12,802 nt of DNA from Betaproteobacteria bacterium RBG_16_58_11 (GTDB lineage: Bacteria; Pseudomonadota; Gammaproteobacteria; Burkholderiales; Thiobacteraceae). The notes under the pieces were generated by a model. That model was not told the origin of the DNA and searched no databases. It was given only the letters and a program-made list of their open reading frames with translations. Made by a program: the position numbers and the translations under genes. Below are positions 7,401 through 12,761 of the stretch, in pieces; within the stretch, counting starts at the first letter, position 1; every line of letters starts with the position of its first letter. The stretch lies in the NCBI GenBank assembly GCA_001770235.1, contig MEQN01000097.1:1-12802 (forward strand), read 5' to 3'.

Positions 7401-7758
7401 AGACGCCTTCGAAACCCTGTGGCGCGAAGCGCAAGCCATCCTCGGCGCGGCACACCTGACCCGCTTCTTCGACCCCGCCCACTATCGCCGCGCATGGAAT
7501 GAGCTGCCCTTCCTCACCGCGAACGGCGACTTTCTGCGCATCGACCGCCTGGTGGAATTCGAACACGAAATTTGGGTGCTGGATTATAAGAGCACGGAAG
7601 CCGCGACCGAAGCGACGCTTGCGCAAGCCGCGAAACCGCATCGCGCGCAACTGCAAAACTATCTGAATGCGATGCAGGCGCTTTTTCCAGGCAAACAAAT
7701 GAAGGGCGGGGTAATATTCAAAGGCGGGCTGTTGTTTGAAATCAGCAGCCCAGAATAA
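4408..7758 (+). CDS. AddA-like UvrD/RecB-type helicase-nuclease
   Basis: This 1116-residue ATP-dependent DNA helicase with a C-terminal nuclease is the likely partner of the preceding AddB-like protein in resecting double-strand breaks. SF1 motifs appear in order: Walker A ACAGSGKT (24-31), motif Ia AITYTRKAAQEM (53-64), TINTFHGWF (119-127), Walker B LLDEFQDT (401-408), motif III GDPKQSIYRFRGAD (436-449), motif V VHIYTVHGAKGLE (783-795) and motif VI LLYVAMTRAQ (861-870). The RecB-like nuclease shows H954 in GTLLHRLLE, D1046 in RIDRL, D1059-Y-K1061, and Q1081-xxx-Y1085. The ATG at 4408 overlaps the upstream TGA by 4 bp, implying translational coupling. The frame extends back to 4366, but that region is addB coding sequence. 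Residues about 966-985 are encoded by a dispersed palindromic repeat inserted in frame between H954 and the rest of the nuclease. Confidence 0.92.
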   Translation: MNNTPIAPLIRDALDPTRSVVVEACAGSGKTWLLVSRIIRLLIAGAGPSEILAITYTRKAAQEMQARLNDWLRELATAPEETVRAFLRQRALNDAEITRALPRVRGLFELALTSRPALTINTFHGWFLDLLQRAPLNAGAAGSVTLLEQTSPLIEEAWQSLAEQLLDAPDSPIAHALNNLFRDYGLTSTRNVLQRFIAKRAEWWSYVRGQADPVAFALDQLQEELGIGFDDPIVEPLFADELLLASLEKFAGLLEKNATDTDIRYAATIHEGLASPDPQHRFRTICRAFFNKDNEPYARKPSKARAARLQADEEQYAKLNERLTARLNQAKASLIEQRALCFNRDALLCGEALLAHYQRLKDGRGVLDFTDIEYRTHTLLTEDDHAAYMQYKLDARYRHILLDEFQDTNPLQWQILKSWFDAAVGAERTPHVFVVGDPKQSIYRFRGADARLFNLAKQELGEHFGARHLTQDASWRNAQPILDVVNRLFSAEPAFESFQPHHAHQASLPGQVWLLPLETKPEAAEAAQLGLRNPLTTPLADAAESAHQREAERIASSIQAIAGQWAIHEKGARRAAEYRDIMLLTRTRTHLRVYEDALKQAGIPFLTSRRGGLLETLEARDLSALLEFLVLPYADLKLAQVLRSPLFSASDHDLLALAQAGEGPWWRRLNVLVASGAASETLTRAHTLLGSWRYTADQLPVHDLLDRIYHQGEVLARYRRATSAALADSVEANLLSFLELSLTLEGGRYPSLPKFIDELAVLRSSRDEEAPDEGVVADAENAVHIYTVHGAKGLERPIVWLIDANSVTPVKDAYGALVDWAPGDISPAHFSLTSTQEERGQARAPHFTREADLLQREELNLLYVAMTRAQQYLIVSGSEAKNSQRPSWYARIRSVMEPGGDLMPPDQAPLAPPPAIHAPPAFDTAQALPEIGPACGQRAQVIETPAMRHGTLLHRLLEQLTPSGTLSPNSLPRAGERDLGSLHELHKLHLRQEWAVTEDAFETLWREAQAILGAAHLTRFFDPAHYRRAWNELPFLTANGDFLRIDRLVEFEHEIWVLDYKSTEAATEATLAQAAKPHRAQLQNYLNAMQALFPGKQMKGGVIFKGGLLFEISSPE
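7301..7361. repeat. dispersed palindromic repeat, copy 2, inside the addA coding sequence
   Basis: The unit runs CCCTCTCTCC, then a 10-bp inverted repeat (CTCTCTCCCG / CGGGAGAGAG) around CGAG at 7314-7337, then GACTTAGGCTCGCT and a CGAGTT end. It matches copy 1 at 1164-1223 except for the loop, a 2-versus-3-base segment after the first block, one base, and a 3-base segment near the tail. It is read through in the addA frame, giving about 20 residues (TLSPNSLPRAGERDLGSLHE) rich in Ser, Leu, Gly and charge. The frame stays open on both sides. Confidence 0.85.
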
Positions 7759-7813
7759 ATACCGCTTCATCGAATTTATTTCACCCGAGACAAACAACCT
7801 TCCAGGAGCAGAC

Positions 7814-8047
7814 ATGATCTTCACGCCCGACCTCGTAGCAGAGCTGGAAATCCTCGCACGCTATGACTTATCCACCATAGGGGAAGGCATCAAGGTGCAC
7901 AAAACGGCGGAGCCGGGCGTGATCGCCGCCACGCAACGCTTGTTTGACAAGGGCCTGATTTCACTCAGCGACGGCGGTTATCTGACGAGCCTGGGCCTGG
8001 GGGTGGCCGAGCATGTGCAGGCGCTGATCACTATCATGAAAAAATAA
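7814..8047 (+). CDS. TIGR02647-family small conserved protein
   Basis: This 77-residue soluble protein, mostly helical by inspection, matches my memory of TIGR02647, a conserved family annotated in some proteobacteria as a DNA-binding protein. The hallmark run is present: FTPDLVAELEIL, YDLSTIGEGIKVHK, then AATQRLFDKGLIS, DGGYLTSLG and a helix ending in HVQALITIM. The middle and end look like a small winged-helix arrangement. AGGAG at 7804-7808 lies 5 bases upstream of this ATG. The frame is open back to 7736, but that extension overlaps addA and lacks such a site. It follows addA after 55 bases and its TAA overlaps the next ATG by one base. The molecular role is unknown to me. Confidence 0.82.
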   Translation: MIFTPDLVAELEILARYDLSTIGEGIKVHKTAEPGVIAATQRLFDKGLISLSDGGYLTSLGLGVAEHVQALITIMKK

Positions 8048-8610
8048 TGAATCCAGAAGGCGCACCCGCGACGACGGGTGAAATCATCGCCGCGACGCAA
8101 ATTTGGCTGGAAAGAGCAGTTATCGGCCTGAACTTGTGCCCCTTCGCCAAGTCCGTGCATGTGCATCAGCGGGTTCGATATTGCGTGAGCGACGCGCAAT
8201 CCACGGCGGATTTACTAGAAGACCTCAGCAGCGAACTGCACACCCTGCATGCAGCAGACCCGAATGAATGTGAGACCACGCTGCTGATCCACCCTGATGT
8301 ATTGACGGATTTTATCGAGTACAGCCTGTTTCTGCGCACCGCCGAGGCGGCCATCTCCAAGCTGGGATTCGCGGCGGAATTTCAACTCGCGAGCCTCCAC
8401 CCGCAATATCAATTCGCTGATGCGGGGCCGGACGACATCGAGAACTACACCAACCGTTCGCCCTATCCCACGCTGCATCTATTGCGCGAATCGAGCATCG
8501 CGCGCGCGGTCGCCGCCTTCCCCGATGCGGCCGATATCTATGAGAAGAACATGGGGACTTTGCGCCGGCTGGGGCATGAGGGGTGGCAGCGCTTGTGGCG
8601 AGAGGGGTAA
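8047..8610 (+). CDS. DUF1415 family protein
   Basis: This is a 187-residue protein of unknown function. Family hallmarks are the N-terminal WLERAVIGLNLCPFAK (20-35), a TTLLIHPDVL strand region (77-86), LASLHPQYQFAD (114-125) and NRSPYPTLHLLRE (136-148). The conserved Cys31, His82, His118 and the NRSPYP segment could form an active or metal site, but no reaction is established as far as I know. No signal peptide or membrane segment is seen, so it is probably cytoplasmic. The start codon shares one base with the preceding stop (TAATG) and has no strong Shine-Dalgarno, pointing to translational coupling with the TIGR02647 gene. Length is normal for the family. The gene ends directly at a palindromic repeat. 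Confidence 0.9.
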   Translation: MNPEGAPATTGEIIAATQIWLERAVIGLNLCPFAKSVHVHQRVRYCVSDAQSTADLLEDLSSELHTLHAADPNECETTLLIHPDVLTDFIEYSLFLRTAEAAISKLGFAAEFQLASLHPQYQFADAGPDDIENYTNRSPYPTLHLLRESSIARAVAAFPDAADIYEKNMGTLRRLGHEGWQRLWREG

Positions 8611-8649
8611 CGCCGGCTTCCAGCCGGCATGCCGGCAAGGATGCCGGCG
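8611..8649. repeat. GCCGGC palindromic repeat between convergent genes
   Basis: Four GCCGGC blocks occur in 39 bases. The outer arms are CGCCGGC and GCCGGCG, and the centre is a 14-bp palindrome (GCCGGCATGCCGGC, 8623-8636 region). The blocks can fold as one long or two short hairpins. The repeat starts on the base after the DUF1415 TAA and ends on the base before the DUF2069 stop, so it is the entire intergenic space. It resembles a dispersed repeat known in betaproteobacterial and Acidithiobacillus-type genomes. It may separate the two converging transcripts, although there is no U-tract for a classical terminator. Confidence 0.75.
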
Positions 8650-8979
8650 CTACGGGCGAGCATGCCGCGCATAAAAAATCGCACACAGATAAAACACCAC
8701 GGCCAGCAACACTTCAGCGCCCGCGAGCCAGGCGGCGATGCCGCGCTCGGCATACGCGCGCACCACGCCTTCGGTGAAATACAGCAGAATCAACATCGAT
8801 GACCACTGATAGGTGTAGCGCTTGCCGCGCAAAATCCCAAACAGCGGCAACAGCAGCGGCACGATCTTTAGAATCAGGATCGCGCGCGAAGTCGGCGCCA
8901 GCCACGCCTCCCACGCCAGGGTGAGGAAGATCAGGGCAATCAGACTGGCGATGCAACCGTAGTGCAGCCACCGCAGCAT
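8650..8979 (-). CDS. DUF2069 family inner-membrane protein
   Basis: This small membrane protein has 109 residues and four predicted hydrophobic segments at about 5-24, 33-50, 58-76 and 82-104, joined by short loops. The family signature region RGKRYTYQWSSMLILLYFTEG (51-71) is present. The function is unknown. The ATG at 8979 follows the hugZ-like stop by 10 bases, so the two are probably co-transcribed. The frame is open further upstream, but that would overlap the hugZ-like gene and add non-family sequence. The TAG stop sits immediately next to the GCCGGC repeat and may have been supplied by it. No strong Shine-Dalgarno is seen. Confidence 0.85.
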   Translation of the reverse strand: MLRWLHYGCIASLIALIFLTLAWEAWLAPTSRAILILKIVPLLLPLFGILRGKRYTYQWSSMLILLYFTEGVVRAYAERGIAAWLAGAEVLLAVVFYLCAIFYARHARP

Positions 8980-8989
8980 AAAAACCCGA

Positions 8990-9688
8990 TTAGGAACCAC
9001 GGATGAACAGCGCCGCCAAGCGCTCGCGCGCGGCATTTGCATCGGCCACGAAACCGTCAAACTCGACGCGCTGCAATTTCTCCCCGATCCGCAAATCGAA
9101 GCCATCGCTATCCAGGCCGATCATGGCGATCGTCTCACTACGATCGCGGCCTGCATACCCGGCAAGCGCATCGGCGTGATCGGTATTCATGTGCGCGAGT
9201 ATCGATTCTTCGGTGTCGGTCAACTGGCTGGCGAGGGCGAGGAAATCCGCCGGGCTGACCCAGCGCGCTTGGGTGAAGCCGGGTATGTAGCGGATGTGGT
9301 GCGGCTCGATGCGGTAAAACGCGAAATCGAGCGCGAGCAGCGGCTCCGCTTCGGGAAAATAGCGCAGGTAGCGGGAACGGATATGGTGCGCATCGTCGGG
9401 GCCGATCAGCTTCGCCTCGCCCAGCAGCGCGAGGCGCGGCAGGGCTTGCGTCTGGCTGCCCGAATCATGCACTGTCAGGCTCACCTTCGGCGCCTGAAAA
9501 ATATTGTGCGCGTGTTCGGCCAGCGCGCTGATCAAGATCACCGGCCGCCCTTGATGGTCGGTCACATAGTCCACGAATGAGCCATAGGGATAGCCGGCAA
9601 ATTTTTGCGACGTGGTGGAGAGCACGCCGTAATAGTGGCGGCGCATTAGGCGGCGGGCTTCTTGGCCGGGAGTCAGATCGTCGGGCAT
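8990..9688 (-). CDS. HugZ-like haem-utilisation / pyridoxamine-phosphate-oxidase-fold protein
   Basis: This 232-residue cytoplasmic protein has an N-terminal split-barrel (PNPOx-like) domain at about 10-135, including HYYGVLSTTS and GYPYGSFVDYV. A C-terminal DUF2470 domain (about 155-230) carries HMNTDHADAL at 166-175. This two-domain order is that of HugZ-type haem-degrading proteins. Whether this copy binds haem or flavin is not decidable here. The ATG at 9688 is listed. A TTG at 9697, with GAGG only 4 bases upstream, would add three residues, while the GAGG is 13 bases from the ATG, so the true start is uncertain. It forms a two-gene unit with DUF2069 and is divergent from the YihY-like gene. 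Confidence 0.87.
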   Translation of the reverse strand: MPDDLTPGQEARRLMRRHYYGVLSTTSQKFAGYPYGSFVDYVTDHQGRPVILISALAEHAHNIFQAPKVSLTVHDSGSQTQALPRLALLGEAKLIGPDDAHHIRSRYLRYFPEAEPLLALDFAFYRIEPHHIRYIPGFTQARWVSPADFLALASQLTDTEESILAHMNTDHADALAGYAGRDRSETIAMIGLDSDGFDLRIGEKLQRVEFDGFVADANAARERLAALFIRGS

Positions 9689-9722
9689 GGTGCGCAATTA
9701 ACCTCGTTTCAACGATGCGGCA

Positions 9723-9728
9723 AGTATA
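9723..9728 (-). promoter_or_regulatory. candidate -10 box for the hugZ-DUF2069 unit
   Basis: TATACT on the minus strand matches the sigma-70 -10 consensus at five of six positions. Transcription would start near 9716, giving a leader of about 20-28 bases to the TTG or ATG start. I see no convincing -35 hexamer at the right distance. Confidence 0.4.
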
Positions 9729-9740
9729 ACAGTCAGTGCC

Positions 9741-9770
9741 TTGACACCGCCAAGAGGCGAATGCTAGCTT
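9741..9770 (+). promoter_or_regulatory. candidate promoter of the YihY-like gene
   Basis: A perfect TTGACA -35 box lies at 9741-9746. The -10 is weak: TAGCTT at 9765-9770 with an 18-base spacer. If used, transcription would begin almost exactly at the ATG at 9778, implying a leaderless mRNA. That would also fit the lack of a well-spaced Shine-Dalgarno for that ATG. Confidence 0.35.
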
Positions 9771-9777
9771 GCCCGAC

Positions 9778-11001
9778 ATGCACACCCCCTTGCCGAATTC
9801 ACGCAAAATACTGGGCTTCCTGCGCTTTGTCGCTTACCGGTTCGCGGATGATCGCTGCGCGCAAGTCGCCTCCAGCCTCACCTTCACCACCCTGCTCTCG
9901 CTGATCCCTTTGATCACGGTGACGGTGACGGTGTTCGCGGCTTTTCCCGTATTCACCGACCTGATGACGCAGATCAAGATCTTTATGCTGACGAATATGG
10001 TGCCGGAAGTCGCGGGCAAGGTCATCACGGTGTATATGACGGAATTCTCAAGCAAAGCGGCCAAGCTCACCATGCTCGGCATTGCCAGTTTGACGATTAC
10101 CGCGCTGTTGCTCATGTATACCATCGACCACGCTTTTAACGCCATCTGGCGCGTGCGCAAACCACGCACGGTATCGCAGCGCTTTCTCACTTATTGGACG
10201 GTGCTGACCATCGGCCCGATTATCCTGGGCGCAAGTTTGTCGGTGACTTATTACCTGGTCAGTTTTTCGCTCGGTTATGTGAAACACATCCCACTGATGG
10301 GGCCGAGCACGCTCAAGCTGGTGCCGGTCGCGCTGATGTCGCTGGCGTTTACGCTGCTGTATGCCGCCGTGCCCAACCGCTATGTGCCGTGGAAGCATGC
10401 CCTAGCGGGGGGTATTTTTGCCGGCATCGCGTTCGAATTGATGAAGCGCGGGTTTGCCTGGTACATCACTTCATTTCCGACCTACACCCTGATCTATGGC
10501 GCGTTCGCCACCTTCCCGATTTTTTTATTGTGGATTTATTTTTCTTGGTTGGTGATCCTGCTCGGTGCGGTGATCGCCGCCGCGCTCTCGCATTGGCGCG
10601 GCGGCACTTGGCAAATCATACGTGCGCCGGGCTGGCAGTTCGAGGCCGCGCTGCGCCTGTTGCAAGCGCTCGCGGAGGCGCAGCGCGCGGGGCATAGCAT
10701 CAAGCTGGCTTGGCTCAGCCAGCACGTCGATTTGGGATTGGATGAAATGGAAGCCTTGCTCGATCGGCTGGCGCAAGCGAATTTCGTGCGTCGCGCCGAC
10801 AAGGATGCTTGGCTGCTGTTGCGCGCGCCGCAGGAAATCTCTACCGCGGACGTGTTCCGACTGTTTGTATTCGATGCCAAATCGAAAAGCGCAGCGGACG
10901 ACGCGTATCAAACCCTGCTCGGTAAACTCGGGGAACAGCACCAGGCAACGCTCACGCCGACCCTGGCGGACTTATTGCCGCCGTCAGCTATAGAAAAATA
11001 A
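9778..11001 (+). CDS. YihY/UPF0761 (BrkB-like) inner-membrane protein
   Basis: This 407-residue polytopic protein has about six hydrophobic segments at roughly 33-57, 98-118, 139-163, 180-198, 207-225 and 243-270. Family hallmarks are the N-terminal FADDRCAQVASSLTFTTLLS (22-41), MYTIDHAFNAIWRVRKPR (113-130), AAVPNRYVPWKHALAGG (196-212) and SFPTYTLIYGAFATFP (232-247). The C-terminal tail of about 130 residues is cytoplasmic and reads like a winged helix (AWLSQHVDLGLDEMEALL); such a tail is common in betaproteobacterial members. Older names (BrkB, RNase BN) were misassignments, and the transport or envelope role is unknown. A TTG at 9769 would add three residues and is the alternative start. 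The 3' end overlaps the convergent PilZ-like gene by 18 bp. Confidence 0.9.
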   Translation: MHTPLPNSRKILGFLRFVAYRFADDRCAQVASSLTFTTLLSLIPLITVTVTVFAAFPVFTDLMTQIKIFMLTNMVPEVAGKVITVYMTEFSSKAAKLTMLGIASLTITALLLMYTIDHAFNAIWRVRKPRTVSQRFLTYWTVLTIGPIILGASLSVTYYLVSFSLGYVKHIPLMGPSTLKLVPVALMSLAFTLLYAAVPNRYVPWKHALAGGIFAGIAFELMKRGFAWYITSFPTYTLIYGAFATFPIFLLWIYFSWLVILLGAVIAAALSHWRGGTWQIIRAPGWQFEAALRLLQALAEAQRAGHSIKLAWLSQHVDLGLDEMEALLDRLAQANFVRRADKDAWLLLRAPQEISTADVFRLFVFDAKSKSAADDAYQTLLGKLGEQHQATLTPTLADLLPPSAIEK

Positions 11002-12567
11002 ATCCAGGCTGTCGGTCTGCTCGATCAGGCGCGTGGCGCGCACTGCACGGATCACGCCCTGGCTTCTCACCTCGAATTCACGCATCGGCTGAAAGCTGCC
11101 GCGCGCCGCCACCATGCGCGCCGCTTGATCCAGCGCCGGCACTTCGGGCAGCAGTAAGGCCGGCTGGAACAGAGCGTCGGGCGCGGAGATCACCGGCTTG
11201 ATCACGATCGCCTCGGCTTGCGGTGCGAGCATCTGCGCACCGAGCTCCAGCTTGTTGTCGGCGCTGGATAGCATCCAGCGCACGATCGCCACCCCCAAGC
11301 CGGTTTTTTTGTCCAATCCCAAGCCAATGATGTCGCCCACCTTGATTTTCGACACGCTGCCGGGATCTTTGGCCAAGGCCACGCCGCCCGCGCTCTCGTT
11401 CAGCACCTGCCAGTTGGCGCAATTGTAGGTCTGGTAACTGCCCGTCGCTTGCATCGGGTCGGACACTTGCAGCGTGATGACCGTTTCCGCGGCGGCGTCC
11501 GGCGCGCCCGGCAAGGCATCCTGGCTCAAGGCATGATGCAGCGAAGCAATGCCGCTGCAAATAAACAAATCGGCTTGCGCCGGGGTGCGATTGAATACGC
11601 GCTTCGGCGCGATGCCCCCTTGCTTGATCAAGCGCTTGAGCATCTCGCGGTAACTCGCCTGCTTGGCCGCCTCCGGCAGGCCGAGCTGCTTTAACGGCGT
11701 GCCGGCATCCAATCCCTGCACATGCTGATGCAGGGCGCGCGCCAAGGGGATGGTGTTGAGAATAATATCGGTGCGCGCATCGGTGACGCCGGCATGGTGC
11801 GCCAGCGCCTTGGGCGGCTTGTCCTCATCGAGCCGCGCCAGAAATAAGCCGTGCATATTTTCCGCTTTGCCCAGCGGCTGCAACATGGCCTGGTGCCCGA
11901 ACCGCGCCAGATAAGCCTTTACCTGCGCCAACTGCCCTTGCTGCAGGCGATAAGGATCGGCCAAGGCGATCAACAGCACTTGCTTGAAGACGTGATTGAC
12001 CGAAGTCTTGTCGTCTTCGGCAATCGCCTGTTCGTGCAAATTTTGCCGCGCCGCGTGCCAATAGAGTTGATGCAGCTCTATCCACACCCCCGCCGGCGTC
12101 GGGCTATAGGTTTCGTAGCAGACATCGAGCTTCGCCCCCAAGGATTCAATCGCGCGCGCGATCGCCAGCGGCGCGAGCTTGTTCGCGCCAAAGCTGATGC
12201 GGCGGCCGAGGATATCCAGCAGGGCCAGCTTGTAGCCATTCGCCAACTCCGTCATCACATCGCGCGCGAGGGCGGCAGCCTGCTTGCTTTTCTCCTGCAA
12301 GGGCAGCGGCTTGTTTACATACTGCTGCTGTAGAGCGGGAAGCAGCGTCCGCGCCGTGGCGCGATACAAATCGAGCAACTTGAGCCGCGCGTCTTCCGCC
12401 AATTTAACGCTATTCAAGGCGGCGATCGCATCCGCGAGCTTGCGCCCGGCCTCCAGGCTATTCGCCAGCGGCAAGGCATCCAGCCACTCCTGGACATGCT
12501 TGGACCGGGTCTCCACGGTTACATCCGGAATCGGCTGGTACTCGGGTACGGAAAGTTTGATATCCAT
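10984..12567 (-). CDS. conserved betaproteobacterial protein with PilZ-like C-terminal motifs
   Basis: This 527-residue protein is not one I can name with certainty. Residues 20-310 are almost wholly helical by inspection (many Leu/Ala/Gln repeats), without membrane segments or a signal peptide. The C-terminal part looks beta-rich and carries R323-xxx-R327 (RVFNR) and N390-x-S392-xx-G395 (NESAGG). It then has VGDIIGLGLD and GVAIVRWMLS...LELGAQML, the order and style of a PilZ domain, which in other proteins binds cyclic di-GMP. The 62-residue gap between the two motifs is longer than usual, so the barrel may be interrupted. The ATG at 12567 lies about 28 bases after a good promoter's predicted start. 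A TTG at 12591 falls only about 4 bases after that point and is less likely. It is transcribed alone, convergent with the YihY-like gene. Confidence 0.72.
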   Translation of the reverse strand: MDIKLSVPEYQPIPDVTVETRSKHVQEWLDALPLANSLEAGRKLADAIAALNSVKLAEDARLKLLDLYRATARTLLPALQQQYVNKPLPLQEKSKQAAALARDVMTELANGYKLALLDILGRRISFGANKLAPLAIARAIESLGAKLDVCYETYSPTPAGVWIELHQLYWHAARQNLHEQAIAEDDKTSVNHVFKQVLLIALADPYRLQQGQLAQVKAYLARFGHQAMLQPLGKAENMHGLFLARLDEDKPPKALAHHAGVTDARTDIILNTIPLARALHQHVQGLDAGTPLKQLGLPEAAKQASYREMLKRLIKQGGIAPKRVFNRTPAQADLFICSGIASLHHALSQDALPGAPDAAAETVITLQVSDPMQATGSYQTYNCANWQVLNESAGGVALAKDPGSVSKIKVGDIIGLGLDKKTGLGVAIVRWMLSSADNKLELGAQMLAPQAEAIVIKPVISAPDALFQPALLLPEVPALDQAARMVAARGSFQPMREFEVRSQGVIRAVRATRLIEQTDSLDLFFYS

Positions 12568-12601
12568 TGCGGTTCGATTTGCCCTATTCAAGGTGTTCTT
12601 G

Positions 12602-12629
12602 ATTCTAGAGCATTACTCGGGTTTGTAAA
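12602..12629 (-). promoter_or_regulatory. sigma-70-like promoter of the PilZ-like gene
   Basis: On the minus strand, TTTACA (12624-12629) and TAGAAT (12602-12607) each match the consensus at five of six positions and are separated by 16 bases. Predicted transcription start is near 12595, leaving a leader of about 28 bases to the ATG at 12567. This is the clearest promoter in the window. Confidence 0.6.
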
Positions 12630-12759
12630 ACACGCACAGTAAGGCTTCTGCAGATGAAGTCCGCCACCCCATCTAAAGTGGATCGCCAACATTTGAGTTG
12701 AAGAGCTGGATGTATTATTGATCTTTTCATAATTGATGACACGCCAACTTGGTCATGCA
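12630..12759. other. intergenic stretch upstream of the promoter, no gene seen
   Basis: About 130 bases of lower-GC sequence lie between the promoter of the PilZ-like gene and the palindromic repeat at the window edge. I see no credible open reading frame, RNA gene or terminator. It may hold regulatory sites or the flank of a further gene beyond the window. Confidence 0.4.
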
Positions 12760-12761
12760 AA

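Noticed and set aside
7732..7761. possible promoter (TTGTTT ... ATAAAT) before the TIGR02647 gene
   Set aside because: Each hexamer matches the consensus at only three positions, so it cannot be told from background.
11984..12020. GAAGAC/GTCTTC inverted repeat in the PilZ-like gene
   Set aside because: The arms are short, imperfectly spaced and within a normal coding stretch; expected by chance in GC-rich DNA.
12630..12720. possible IS end or remnant gene at the right side of the window
   Set aside because: I could not identify paired inverted repeats or any coding similarity; only a composition change is visible.
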